Assembly: GCA_017999915.1 (NCBI GenBank) | Contig: JAGNKX010000003.1 | Location: 278,194-342,193, forward strand | Length of the DNA stretch: 64,000 nt | Direction: 5' to 3' | Source: Spirochaetota bacterium | GTDB lineage: Bacteria > Spirochaetota > UBA4802 > UBA5550 | In this document: piece after piece, positions 41,434-50,816 of the stretch | Layout: every line of letters starts with the position of its first letter | How positions within the stretch are numbered: the stretch's first letter is position 1 | Program-made: the position numbers and the translations under genes | Notes under the pieces: generated by a model | What the model was told of the DNA's origin: nothing | The model's input: only the letters and a program-made list of their open reading frames with translations | Databases searched by the model: none

Positions 41434-41475
41434 TTGATCTAAATCAATGTCATGAATCAACCTGTATGCTATGTT
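41434..41475 (+). promoter_or_regulatory. FNR/CRP-family box with class II promoter
   Basis: TTGAT-CTAA-ATCAA (41434-41447) is a perfect match to the FNR consensus TTGAT-N4-ATCAA. A -10-like TATGTT lies at 41470-41475. If transcription starts near 41482, the box is centred at -41.5, the classical position for FNR activation. It is about 80 bases before the NDH-2 start. Confidence 0.65.
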
Positions 41476-41525
41476 CATTGCAATAGATGTAATAGCAATT
41501 ATCATATAAGAGGAATTCGACAGAT

Positions 41526-42830
41526 ATGGATCAGAAAGATATAAAACACGTGGTCATCATCGGCGCCGGGTTCGCCGGTCTCTGGGCGGTCAAGTCCCTG
41601 GCCGGAAAAAAGGGGGTCAGGGTAACCCTGATCGACAAGAATAACTATCACACGTTCCTGCCCCTCCTGTACCAGGTGGGAGCCGCCGAGATCGAGCCGG
41701 AACAGATAGCATATCCCATACGCTCCCTTTTGAGAAAGAGCGGAAATGTATCGTACCTCCGCGCGGAAGCGGCCCGGATAGATTACGATGAACGGTACGT
41801 TCTGTGCAATAACCAGAAAGTTCCCTATGATTATCTCATCGTCGCTTCCGGAAGCCGGACCGATTACTTCACCGTGGCCGGCGCGGAACGCTATGCATTT
41901 CCATTGAAAACGCTGGATGACGCCATGGTGCTCCGCAACCACATCCTCACCTGCTTTGAGAGGGCCGCCTATATCGACGATCCTGCCCGGAGGAAAAAGC
42001 TTCTTACTTTTGTTATAGCCGGGGGAGGGCCCACGGGCGTCGAGTTCGCCGGTGCTCTGTCTGAACTGGTGCGGGGCCCCCTCCGGAAGGATTTTCCCGG
42101 GTTATCGTCCGGGGATGTTTCCGTGGTGCTCGTGGAGTCGGCTGACCGTGTGCTTTCGATGCTGTCGCACAAGTTGAGCGCCTACACCGTCGGGAAGCTG
42201 TCCGGCATGGGCGTGGACGTCCGCCTCTCCGTCCGTGTGAAGGATATCTCCGCCGCCGGCGTTTCTTTCAACGACGGATCGTTTCTCGGCACCGATACTG
42301 TCATCTGGACCGCCGGCGTGAGCGGCATCGTGCCGGAATCGTCGACGGAAGCGCCCCTTTCCCAGAACAGGAGAATCAAGACGCTGCCGACCCTGCAATT
42401 TCCCGGCCGTTCCGAGGTCTACGTCACCGGCGACCTGACATACCTTGAAGAGAAGGGCGTGCCCCTGCCGATGATAGCGCCCGTGGCGATCCAGCAGGGC
42501 CGATGGGCGGCGGAGAATATTTTGCTCCAGATACGGGGGGGAGAAGCCCGGGACTTCACTTACAGGGACCGGGGGGCCATGGTCACCATCGGCCGCAACG
42601 CCGCCGTTACCCGTATCGGGAAGAGGGAATTCCGTGGGTTCCCGGCATGGATCATCTGGATTGTGATTCACATCATGAACCTCATAGGCTTCAGGAACAA
42701 GCTCTTCGTGATCGTCAACTGGATATGGGACTACCTCTTCTTCGAACGCTCCGTGCGCCTTATCCTTCCGGGCTGCTGCGACAACCCGAACGGCAACGCC
42801 TGCCTGCACCGGAGCGGGCGGTGCGGGTAA
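41526..42830 (+). CDS. ndh: Type II NADH dehydrogenase
   Basis: The 434-residue flavoprotein moves electrons from NADH to quinone at the membrane without pumping protons. The FAD site IIGAGFAGLWA (12-22) and the NADH site IAGGGPTGVEFAG (about 163-175) are both present, along with the quinone-side TGDLTYLE and AIQQGRWAA. C-terminal aromatic and hydrophobic helices (AWIIWIVIHIMNLIGF) anchor it to the membrane. The final 25 residues are Cys-rich (GCCDNP, ACLHRSGRC), which is not usual. An FNR-type box upstream suggests control by oxygen or nitric oxide. Two small membrane-anchored genes follow in the same direction. Confidence 0.9.
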   Translation: MDQKDIKHVVIIGAGFAGLWAVKSLAGKKGVRVTLIDKNNYHTFLPLLYQVGAAEIEPEQIAYPIRSLLRKSGNVSYLRAEAARIDYDERYVLCNNQKVPYDYLIVASGSRTDYFTVAGAERYAFPLKTLDDAMVLRNHILTCFERAAYIDDPARRKKLLTFVIAGGGPTGVEFAGALSELVRGPLRKDFPGLSSGDVSVVLVESADRVLSMLSHKLSAYTVGKLSGMGVDVRLSVRVKDISAAGVSFNDGSFLGTDTVIWTAGVSGIVPESSTEAPLSQNRRIKTLPTLQFPGRSEVYVTGDLTYLEEKGVPLPMIAPVAIQQGRWAAENILLQIRGGEARDFTYRDRGAMVTIGRNAAVTRIGKREFRGFPAWIIWIVIHIMNLIGFRNKLFVIVNWIWDYLFFERSVRLILPGCCDNPNGNACLHRSGRCG

Positions 42831-42948
42831 ACCGATATTATTGATTACGGTCGGAGGGACTGCCGTATTCGATTTATGACTGCGCCACGGTTTTTTATGC
42901 GGCAAAATTGTTGACAGAAACATCGCCCGGGGTATTTTCTCTATATTT

Positions 42949-43434
42949 ATGATTACTGTCATTATTATCATATGTTTTCTCGCCGCTGCGGCACTGCTGC
43001 TTTTTCTACTCTACCGCCGCTCCTCCCTGGCACGTCTACCCGAAGTCCCGGGAGAGATCGTTGTCTGCGAAGAGAGAGGCGTCGCCGTGGACGAGAAGCG
43101 TATCAGATTCTATCGCTACAATAACTGCATGGTGCGCCTGACGGACCGTCGCATCGTCATAGCCCAAAAGCTGCCTTTTTCGAAGAGCGCCTATCTCCTG
43201 CGTTTCGTCATTGAATACAATTCGACGGAACCGCGGGTCGATGTCAAAGCCATGATCCTCAAGGGATACGTGCCTGCCCTTGTTTCGGCGGGGCAGGTAA
43301 CGGCGGCGCCGGACGGCGCGGGAGCCGCGGTGACCATCGACATACGGCATGGCAGGGGCGGTTCCGAACGGGTCCTCAACTTTAAAACCGAGCGCGCCGG
43401 TGAATACATGCGTGTTTTTCCCAACCGCCCTTAG
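42949..43434 (+). CDS. Single-pass membrane protein with PH-like domain
   Basis: A 161-residue protein with one N-terminal membrane helix (ITVIIIICFLAAAALLLFLLY) and a cytoplasmic beta-rich domain. The stretch MVRLTDRRIVIAQK resembles the start of bacterial PH (bPH2) domains, where LT-x-RRI is typical. No catalytic residues are seen. It lies 118 bases after the NDH-2 gene and 51 bases before a zinc-ribbon protein, in the same direction. It may help place a membrane complex, but function is not known. The start ATG 42949 lacks a strong ribosome-binding site. Confidence 0.5.
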   Translation: MITVIIIICFLAAAALLLFLLYRRSSLARLPEVPGEIVVCEERGVAVDEKRIRFYRYNNCMVRLTDRRIVIAQKLPFSKSAYLLRFVIEYNSTEPRVDVKAMILKGYVPALVSAGQVTAAPDGAGAAVTIDIRHGRGGSERVLNFKTERAGEYMRVFPNRP

Positions 43435-43485
43435 TCCGATTAAAAACAGTTGAACGATGACCGGTATTGAATTTGGAGTCTGCCA

Positions 43486-44409
43486 ATGAAAGATATTAAG
43501 CCCCTTCTCTGCCGTCAGTGCGGCAGCCACGATATGAGGCTGCAAGAGGGAAAGTATGTCTGTCATTACTGCGGCACAATCCATTATGACTCGGGCGCGC
43601 GGAGGATTACCGGTTCCGTGGCCGCCTATATTAAAAAGAATAAAATCATCGCTGTCATATCGGCTATGGCGTTTTTCCTGGTCATAGCCGGGTATGCCAT
43701 GTTTGTTGTTACGGGGCCCGGATCTCCGGAAGGCCATAACGGGAACAGAAGCGATGTTCCAGTCGAAAAATCGGGCGAGCCTGCCGAGGCCGGACAGGAT
43801 GCCATTGAACCGGAAAAGAAGGTCAGCGCCGAATTCACGGGGATCAGCCCCCTCCCTGATTCCATCGGCAACATCTATTTTGTGGGCATCTATGCCAATA
43901 CAGGCGAGACCCCGGTGCTCCCGAAAGCCGAGATCGCCCTGCACAACGCGAAAGGAGAGAAGGTCGCAGTGGGCACTGGCTACGGCATCCGCGGTTATCT
44001 CCTGCCGGGGGAGAAAATTCCGATCTCCGTCTTGATTCAGAGGGCGCCGGCATACTCCTCGGTCAAGTCCATCGGCGCAGCGGAGGCGCCGTCCTATTAT
44101 CAGCAGCGGCCGAAGCTTTCTTTCTCCAGGCTGAAGATGAGCAGTCCGGCTCACCGTTATGATTATTACAGGGCCTCGGGGATGGTTAAAAACGCTTCCG
44201 GAAAGAACGCGCAGTATGTTCAGGTGGCGGTCACCGCTTATGATGATAGCGGAAGGATAATCGGCTATACCACCGGTTTCCTGGGCCAAACCGTCCTCGG
44301 CAACGGCGAAGATGCTCCCTTTAGCGTTGAGTTTCATATCATGAAAGGAAAGCCCGCCCGCTTCGCGGTTGAATACAGCGCTTCGGTGTATAAGCCCCGT
44401 AATAAATGA
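43486..44409 (+). CDS. Zinc-ribbon membrane protein with FxLYD-like domain
   Basis: The 307-residue protein begins with a zinc ribbon (CRQC near residue 9, CHYC near residue 26), then a polar linker, one membrane helix (IIAVISAMAFFLVIAGYAMFVV, about 54-76), a low-complexity linker and two beta domains outside the cytoplasm. The C-terminal one (ASGMVKNASGKNAQYVQVAV) fits the FxLYD domain, which occurs in many surface proteins. The zinc ribbon is cytoplasmic and may bind a partner. Proteins of this layout are common but not understood. It is the last gene between the two CTCGCAGAG-type elements. Confidence 0.6.
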   Translation: MKDIKPLLCRQCGSHDMRLQEGKYVCHYCGTIHYDSGARRITGSVAAYIKKNKIIAVISAMAFFLVIAGYAMFVVTGPGSPEGHNGNRSDVPVEKSGEPAEAGQDAIEPEKKVSAEFTGISPLPDSIGNIYFVGIYANTGETPVLPKAEIALHNAKGEKVAVGTGYGIRGYLLPGEKIPISVLIQRAPAYSSVKSIGAAEAPSYYQQRPKLSFSRLKMSSPAHRYDYYRASGMVKNASGKNAQYVQVAVTAYDDSGRIIGYTTGFLGQTVLGNGEDAPFSVEFHIMKGKPARFAVEYSASVYKPRNK

Positions 44410-44452
44410 ACAGGCTATGCCATTTGTTTCTTGCTGCTGATACATTAAAGTT

Positions 44453-44587
44453 CTCTCGCAGAGTCGCAAAGACGCAGAGGTTTTTGATGTGCCTTTCATC
44501 GGATGAATAACTATACTAACCATCGTTAATAACTTGCATAATATAGTACAACTCTCCGCGAACTCTGCGCCCCTGCGACTCTGCGAG
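44453..44587. repeat. CTCGCAGAG-type inverted repeat element, copy 2
   Basis: The arms are CTCTCGCAGAGTCGC and GACGCAGAGG on the left and CTCCGCGAACTCTGCGCC with GCGACTCTGCGAG on the right, matching copy 1 at 41281-41419. The centre differs and is A+T-rich. With copy 1 it brackets the NDH-2, PH-like and zinc-ribbon genes. The rest of the gap to 44869 is A+T-rich with nothing recognised. Confidence 0.8.
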
Positions 44588-44868
44588 ATACTGAATACAT
44601 ATTATTATATGAAATATTGGACAGAGATTTAATTTATTTAAAGAGAATCAACCTGATTCAGGGCATGTCACAGATTCCATTCCCCTCCACTCATCATTTT
44701 TTGTTAGCGTCAAATAGCAATATCCGGCAATTGACGCATCACTAAATATTGCTAATCTTTATTTTATTAGGTAGGTGATATTATTATTGTGGACGCAGGA
44801 ATCGGATCATATAATATGGTAAAGCAGTACGATACAAGTCTGCAACTACTGTTATTTGTCGGGGCAGA

Positions 44869-47800
44869 ATGATCGCTGTCGATGAGAACATTAAGGAACA
44901 TGTAAAAGAGCTTCTCCTGCCTGTAAAGGACATGGTGGGAGCGGTGCAGAAGACTAATAGCCTCATCGCCGAGCTTACGCACCCCAATATCGACTGGAAA
45001 TACGCCATCACCGGCCTCCGTGGATACCTCTTCGATTACATCTATGATATTCTCCCCTATACCGGCACCGTCATGCCCGTGGTATATCGCTACCTCCGCG
45101 AGGCGACGATACGGAAGAAGGTATCGGCCATTCGCGCCTGCGACACCTTCTTTGACAGGTATATCTTCGTCCTCAACAAGTTTGTCGGCGGGGACGGATC
45201 CTTCAATGAACTGAAGCTCTTTTTTGATTCAGTGGTCGGTGATTATCTCTCCCTTCTGACCGGCCTGAGCGGGGACAAGTTTTTTTTCGAGAACATCCAC
45301 GATCGTTTTTTTACCTGCGGGAGCCTCCTCTGTAAAAATGGCGAGGGGGAATCGCCGGCCATCAAGGCGCTGGCGCGGTTCCTGGTCATGCAGTTCCGAA
45401 TATACATGGAACGGGCCATTATCGTGCAGGAGCCTGACATACTGGAGCTCTACGGCGTGCTCAAGAACATTGCCGGGCGGGACAGGCTCGTTGATCTTCT
45501 CCGGGCCGTGACCGCGTCGGCTTACGCCAAGCGCCTCGAGGAGATCGAGAGACTGGCCGCGAACAGCCCGGCTGAATTATTCACCGGGAAGACAGATATC
45601 ATCGATTTTAAGCACAACACGAACCTCTGGGAAAAGATATGCCTCCTTGCCAAGGGGTCCATCGAGAGCGGCGAGATAGGCGATGACCAGGCCATAATCA
45701 ACATATTCGAGTTCCTTATCCGCAAGTCGAACGAGGGCGAGGACCGGCACCTCCAGCTATTCATTTCGCGCACCCTCGCGTCACTCTGCTCCGTGCTGGT
45801 CAACAACAGCCGATTCTCTCTTCTGCAGAACGTCATCAACCTTGTCATGCCGGTGCTCCTTTCGGAGGTCGAGCGGGGCGGCAACTTCACCGGGGCCTTT
45901 TCGACCATATACAACATAGGCCGGACCGTCATCGAATCGGGAAACATCGGCCTTATCGATTTCTTCGAGGATATCCTGGTGCGTTCGAAGTTCAGCTTCC
46001 CGGAGATATCCGGGATCGCCTCGGACTGGTCGGTCATAGTGAACTCGAGCCACCTGGAGAACATCAGGACCTGGATGAAGCTCATCGAGATCAACCCGCG
46101 GGTGATGAAGAAGCTCTCGGCGAGCCTCATCGTGAACCTGAAACTCTACGGCGTGTTCCTCAAGGACACCGACGTGTTCCAGCGCGACATCTCGAAGCTC
46201 CTGAGCAGCAATTACCGGGACGTGTTCTACCTCATTATTTCCCTGGCCTCGGTATTCCCGGCCTTCTATCATGACATCGGCGCCACGGGGGACATACGCT
46301 CCTTCACCGAGCGGATCGATACGAACCACAAGATGGACGACCTGATCCACTTCATGCGCAAGCAGGTCCACGTGGAGTCGAGCAGCCAGACCGTGTCCCT
46401 GCTGCAGCGCATCATGGAATTCTGGATGACCGGTAAAAAGACCCTCCTGAAGAACATGGTTCCCTCGGAGGTGTACGGCAACCTGGAGGAATTCTTCCAT
46501 CTCGTCAACCTCGACGTGGAGGAAACGCCCCGGATGATCTACCAGGAAGCGCTCAGGCGATTTCCCGATCATGGCGAAAAGAAGTTCTGGGATTTCCTGA
46601 GTTCCGTCGACGAGAACGATTTCATGGACTTCATAAAGAACGGTGCCTTCGAAGGCGTGTCCGCCGCCGACAAGGAAAGGGCCGTTCATTATTTTTCTCT
46701 CTATTTCGATACGCGCCTGCCCACGGAGATGACGAAGATCCTGCATTTTATCCGGAACAAGTTTTCCCTCGACTCATCCAAGAAGATCATTTGGAAGTTC
46801 ATATACGAGATTTCCGACGATGATTTCAGGAAGATGTTCGACGAGGTGCGGACCCGCGATGTCTCCAAGGTCAACATTGAGAAATTCATCACCTTCCTCC
46901 ACGTGTACCGGCTCCTCTTTGACAAGTATAACTTCACCGATATCAGGGTCATCGAGAAGCTCGAGCTTTACGCGCGGGAGATCCTGTTCGAGCCGCCTGC
47001 CGGCTTCTTCGAGGCCATCAAGGGGCCCGATACGCTGGCTGCCCTGGACGTGCTCCTCAAGGAGCAGCTGTTTCTCAAGGACGAGATCCTTCTTTCAAGC
47101 CAGGTCTTCGAGCCTTTGGATACCATCGACCTGAAGCGCCACATCGCCTTCGGGATCCCGTCGATGTACGGCTCCTACAAGGAAAAGAAATTCGACACCC
47201 TCAAGGTGTTTTTTCACATGAACCTGATTCGGGTGCGGTTTTTCGAGAAGATCATCGAGGAGATGGATATCCCTTCCGGCGGAGAGCTATCCCTCGGGGA
47301 CATCAAGAAGGTGCTGAAGCTCTTCATAAAGACCTTCGTGATCGACGGCCTGGCGAACCAGGAAATGCTCAACTACAACAACCTGCTGGAGACGCCCAAC
47401 CTGAAGCTCTCGCAGCTCCGGGACATCGTGACCCACACCCTGACCATCCATGGCGAGATATCGGACCGCTTCAACGAGACTTTCAAGTACGTGTGCCGCG
47501 AGGCGATCCGGAATATCGGCGTGAAGCGCATCGCTCGCCAGTATATCCCGCGGGACAACGCGGAGAAAGCCGATATCATAATCGACCGCTTTGTCCGTAG
47601 CCAGATCATGCAATCGCCGCTGCTGCAGCTCTTCGACAATTTTCTCATATCCCTCAAGGAGCGGCTGGTTGCCATGATTGTCGGAGACGGCGATACCGTG
47701 TGCCTCAACGAGGTCAAGCGCAGCCCCGGCACCGGCAACAGCGTGTGGGAGGTCATCAGGCTCCTTGACGATCCGAGCGATCCCTACGATCCCTTCGATC

Positions 47801-49374
47801 CGTACGACGAGGACCAGTACGCGCAGATTCACGACATCAAGAAGATCGCGGAGGCCCACGGCGAAGAGGAGCGGTTCGCGCCGGTCTGGGAGATCGGCAG
47901 CAAGGCCCACGGCCTCCTGTTCATCGCCAACATGGAGGGCGTCAACGCGCCGCCGGGCATCATTCTCTCCTCGGAGCTGTACAAGCGCCTGGGAGACGCC
48001 ATCATAGACGACAAGGAATCGCGCCAGCAGACGATCTATCTCCTGAAGCGCTATATAGACAAGTTCACCGAGAACAGGTTCGGGAACCCGCACACTCCGC
48101 AGCTCCTGTCGGTACGGAGCGGCGCGGTCTTCTCCATGCCCGGCGTCATGGACACCATCACCAACGTGGGGATGACGCGGGAGATATTGAACTATTACGC
48201 GCGCTCCGACCAGTGGTTTGCCTGCGACTGCTACCGGCGCTTCCTCCAGGACCTGGCCATATCCTTCTACGGCATGAGCCGCCATGTCTTCGAGAACCTG
48301 ATGTACGATTACAAGGAAAGGGTAGGCGTTGACCTGAAGGAAAAGATGACCGGCGACCAGATGGCGGAGCTGGCCGTGCAGTACTATGACGAGATCAGGA
48401 ACCAGGGACATTACATTCCCGAGGATCCCTACGAGCAGCTCCTTTTTTCCATCGTTGCGGTGTTCCGGTCATGGAATTCGCCGGTGGCGCGGAAATACCG
48501 GGAGCTGGTGAACATATCGGACGAGTGGGGTACGGCGGTCATCATACAGAACATGGTTTTCGGCAATTCCTCGCCGGATTGCATCACGGGGGTGGTTCAC
48601 AGCCGCTACCATGGCAACGAGAAGATCGACCTCTTCGGTGAATACAAGACGAGGTCCCAGGGCCATGATGTCGTGAGCGGCATTGCCCGGGTGTTTCCCG
48701 TCAGCGAGGACCAGAAAAAAGTGTACAAAAGATTTTCGGCCATGCCATCAATGGAGGAGAAGTTCCCCGAGCTTTACAATATGCTCTTCAGCGCGGTGCA
48801 GCGGATCCGGGACAAGTGGGGGAACGATCTGCAGATCGAATTCACCATTGAAAACAATGTGCTGTACATATTGCAGGTAAGGGGCATGGTGAACCAGATT
48901 TTCGAGGTCGAGGAGCTCATTGATACGCCCGAGGCCATTGAACCGTACCATCTCGGCCAGGGCCTCGCCGCGTCGGGCGGCGTCGTGTCCGGAAGGGCGG
49001 TCTTCATGATCGACCGCATCGACGAGGTGAGAAAGAAATACTCCGGCGACAAGGTGATCCTCATACGGCCGGAGACGAACCCGGAGGACGTGGTGGGCAT
49101 GGAAAAATCCGACGGGATACTCACCTGCATCGGCGGGATGACATCCCACGCGGTGCTGCAGATGCGGCGCCTGGAAAAGACCGGCGTAAGCGATTTTTCC
49201 ATCATGCACATCGATGAAGACAACAACCAGGCCTATATCGAGTATTCCTCGGCGGAGGACGGCCATGTCCTCGTGCGGGAGGGCGACTTTATTACAATTG
49301 ACGGATCGACGGGTAATGTTTACATGGGTTATCACCGGACCCGGAAGCGCGGCGTCACGGACGATGTCAATTAA
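44869..49374 (+). CDS. PPDK-like phosphotransferase lacking the PEP barrel
   Basis: The 1501-residue protein has a long, mostly helical N-terminal region (about 1-950) with no recognised family. It is followed by a pyruvate-phosphate-dikinase-type ATP-grasp domain (about 985-1370; GSKAHGLL, APPGIILS, SVRSGAVFSMPGVMDT, QIEFTIENNVLYILQ) and the mobile phosphohistidine domain (about 1380-1475) with His1427 in GGMTSHAVL. The PEP/pyruvate TIM barrel that should follow is absent; the protein ends soon after the His domain. So ATP can probably phosphorylate His1427, but the final acceptor is unknown. It is not PPDK or PEP synthase in the strict sense. A tandem DPSDPYDPFDPYDE stretch sits at the boundary near residue 968. 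Confidence 0.75.
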   Translation: MIAVDENIKEHVKELLLPVKDMVGAVQKTNSLIAELTHPNIDWKYAITGLRGYLFDYIYDILPYTGTVMPVVYRYLREATIRKKVSAIRACDTFFDRYIFVLNKFVGGDGSFNELKLFFDSVVGDYLSLLTGLSGDKFFFENIHDRFFTCGSLLCKNGEGESPAIKALARFLVMQFRIYMERAIIVQEPDILELYGVLKNIAGRDRLVDLLRAVTASAYAKRLEEIERLAANSPAELFTGKTDIIDFKHNTNLWEKICLLAKGSIESGEIGDDQAIINIFEFLIRKSNEGEDRHLQLFISRTLASLCSVLVNNSRFSLLQNVINLVMPVLLSEVERGGNFTGAFSTIYNIGRTVIESGNIGLIDFFEDILVRSKFSFPEISGIASDWSVIVNSSHLENIRTWMKLIEINPRVMKKLSASLIVNLKLYGVFLKDTDVFQRDISKLLSSNYRDVFYLIISLASVFPAFYHDIGATGDIRSFTERIDTNHKMDDLIHFMRKQVHVESSSQTVSLLQRIMEFWMTGKKTLLKNMVPSEVYGNLEEFFHLVNLDVEETPRMIYQEALRRFPDHGEKKFWDFLSSVDENDFMDFIKNGAFEGVSAADKERAVHYFSLYFDTRLPTEMTKILHFIRNKFSLDSSKKIIWKFIYEISDDDFRKMFDEVRTRDVSKVNIEKFITFLHVYRLLFDKYNFTDIRVIEKLELYAREILFEPPAGFFEAIKGPDTLAALDVLLKEQLFLKDEILLSSQVFEPLDTIDLKRHIAFGIPSMYGSYKEKKFDTLKVFFHMNLIRVRFFEKIIEEMDIPSGGELSLGDIKKVLKLFIKTFVIDGLANQEMLNYNNLLETPNLKLSQLRDIVTHTLTIHGEISDRFNETFKYVCREAIRNIGVKRIARQYIPRDNAEKADIIIDRFVRSQIMQSPLLQLFDNFLISLKERLVAMIVGDGDTVCLNEVKRSPGTGNSVWEVIRLLDDPSDPYDPFDPYDEDQYAQIHDIKKIAEAHGEEERFAPVWEIGSKAHGLLFIANMEGVNAPPGIILSSELYKRLGDAIIDDKESRQQTIYLLKRYIDKFTENRFGNPHTPQLLSVRSGAVFSMPGVMDTITNVGMTREILNYYARSDQWFACDCYRRFLQDLAISFYGMSRHVFENLMYDYKERVGVDLKEKMTGDQMAELAVQYYDEIRNQGHYIPEDPYEQLLFSIVAVFRSWNSPVARKYRELVNISDEWGTAVIIQNMVFGNSSPDCITGVVHSRYHGNEKIDLFGEYKTRSQGHDVVSGIARVFPVSEDQKKVYKRFSAMPSMEEKFPELYNMLFSAVQRIRDKWGNDLQIEFTIENNVLYILQVRGMVNQIFEVEELIDTPEAIEPYHLGQGLAASGGVVSGRAVFMIDRIDEVRKKYSGDKVILIRPETNPEDVVGMEKSDGILTCIGGMTSHAVLQMRRLEKTGVSDFSIMHIDEDNNQAYIEYSSAEDGHVLVREGDFITIDGSTGNVYMGYHRTRKRGVTDDVN

Positions 49375-49383
49375 GGATTGAAT

Positions 49384-49512
49384 TGCAGAGCCCCCCTCCC
49401 TTGATTGGAGGCTCCCAACGGGAGGTTGCAGTGGCAAGCGCGGACAGGATGTCCGAATGCCGCGGAGGCCATGGATGGCCGTGAGCGGCCCCGGTCGAGG
49501 GGGAGGGATGCA
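49384..49512. repeat. Dispersed palindromic repeat, copy C
   Basis: The block begins CCCCCCTCCC-TTGAT-TGGAGG and ends with GGTCGAGGGGGAGGG. Positions 49408-49457 are nearly identical to 791-840 of copy A, including GAGGCTCCC, GGAGGT-GCAGTG and the short dyad GGACAGGATGTCC. Further dyads (GGCCATGGATGGCC) follow. It lies between the PPDK-like gene and the GAPDH gene. Confidence 0.7.
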
Positions 49513-49543
49513 ATAATAGATTATAATTTTCAGGAGAAGGATC

Positions 49544-50695
49544 ATGAGCACCATATCGCCTAAATCACCGGTTGGAATAAATGGTATCGGGAGGATCGGG
49601 AAGCTTCTGACGTGGATAATGTCAACGAAGGACGATCTTGAGGAAATAGTGATTTCAACAGGAAGAAAAACCGGCAAGTCCCTTGAGGACCTTGTTACAT
49701 ATCTCGGGTATGATTCGACCTACGGCCCCTACGCGCGTTTTCTCTTCGGATACAAAAAGGAAAAGGCGATTGAAATAAAGAACGATGCGATCTACATGAA
49801 CGGCAAGAAGCTGGTATGGATGAATGAATCGAATTTCCGGGCCCCGGGGACCATTCCCTGGTCAAAGTACGGAGTCGAGGTCGTGTTCGACACGACCGGT
49901 AAGATGACCGATCCGACATCCAGCGAGGATAACTCGCTGCGAGGCCATCTCAACAACGCCAAGAAGGTCATCCTGACGGCGCCCTTCAAGATCAAGAACA
50001 AGGGCACCACGATGCCCGATGACGCGGTCACGGTCGTGGGCGGGGTCAATTTCGACAAGTACGATCCGGCGGTGCACAAGATCATATCCAACGCCTCCTG
50101 CACTACCAACTGCTGCGCGCCCCCGATCAAGGCCCTGGTGGAGCATTTCGGGGACAAGTTCATATCCTACGCCCTCACCACGGTGCATGCGGCCACTAAC
50201 TCACAGAAGGTCCTTGATGTCCTTCCCAAGGACGGGGAAAAGGACTGCCGGAAGACCCGGAGCATCATGAATAATATCATACCTTCGACGACCGGCGCCG
50301 CCAATGCCGTCATCGAGGTCATCCCGGAGATCCGCACCCTCGGGATCGGATCGCAGGCGTCATCCCTCAGGGTGCCCACCAGCACGGCGTCCATCGTCAT
50401 CCTCGACATTTCCCTGATAGGCGAGTATGACAATGCCTATATCCACGGCATTTTCAAGAAATACAGCGAGCGTAACCCCGATATCATGATGTTCTCCGAC
50501 CGGCAGCTGGTCAGCTCGGACATCATCGGGAGCTACTATTCCACGATATATGACTCGCCCTTCACGCACCGGAGAACGACCAAGCGCGATGAGAAGCTCT
50601 ACACCATGGTCGACCTGAACTTCTGGTATGACAACGAGTTCGGATATGTGGGCAGCCTCGACAGGCTCTATAACCTTGTTGTCGGCAAGCGGTAG
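49544..50695 (+). CDS. Divergent glyceraldehyde-3-phosphate dehydrogenase
   Basis: The 383-residue enzyme has the type I GAPDH plan: GINGIGRIGK at the N-terminus, catalytic Cys in SNASCTTNCCAP, His in TTVHAATNSQ, RVPTSTASIVILD, and WYDNEFGY near the end. It is about 45 residues longer than typical GapA, with insertions around residues 65-85 and 290-320. After the second beta-strand the usual Asn-Asp is replaced (VISTGRKTGKS), so NADP use is possible. AGGAG lies upstream of ATG 49544. A role in glycolysis is likely but a special one (for example erythrose-4-phosphate or NADPH supply) cannot be excluded. A terminator follows. Confidence 0.85.
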   Translation: MSTISPKSPVGINGIGRIGKLLTWIMSTKDDLEEIVISTGRKTGKSLEDLVTYLGYDSTYGPYARFLFGYKKEKAIEIKNDAIYMNGKKLVWMNESNFRAPGTIPWSKYGVEVVFDTTGKMTDPTSSEDNSLRGHLNNAKKVILTAPFKIKNKGTTMPDDAVTVVGGVNFDKYDPAVHKIISNASCTTNCCAPPIKALVEHFGDKFISYALTTVHAATNSQKVLDVLPKDGEKDCRKTRSIMNNIIPSTTGAANAVIEVIPEIRTLGIGSQASSLRVPTSTASIVILDISLIGEYDNAYIHGIFKKYSERNPDIMMFSDRQLVSSDIIGSYYSTIYDSPFTHRRTTKRDEKLYTMVDLNFWYDNEFGYVGSLDRLYNLVVGKR

Positions 50696-50721
50696 ATTCG
50701 TTTATATCCCGGGAAATTTTC

Positions 50722-50748
50722 AGGCGCGGTCCCATGACCGCGCCTTTC
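50722..50748 (+). terminator. Terminator after GAPDH gene
   Basis: A perfect 10-bp stem AGGCGCGGTC (50722-50731) with GACCGCGCCT (50736-50745) and a four-base loop is followed by a short T-rich tract. Confidence 0.75.
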
Positions 50749-50816
50749 TCGTCTCATGAAGTTTTTATCATTGACATCCCCGTGGCACATCATAGTGTAC
50801 GCGCAGGATTTTACCA

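Noticed and set aside
44869..49374. Ordinary pyruvate phosphate dikinase or PEP synthase
   Set aside because: The PEP/pyruvate barrel is missing and the N-terminal 950 residues do not belong to these enzymes.
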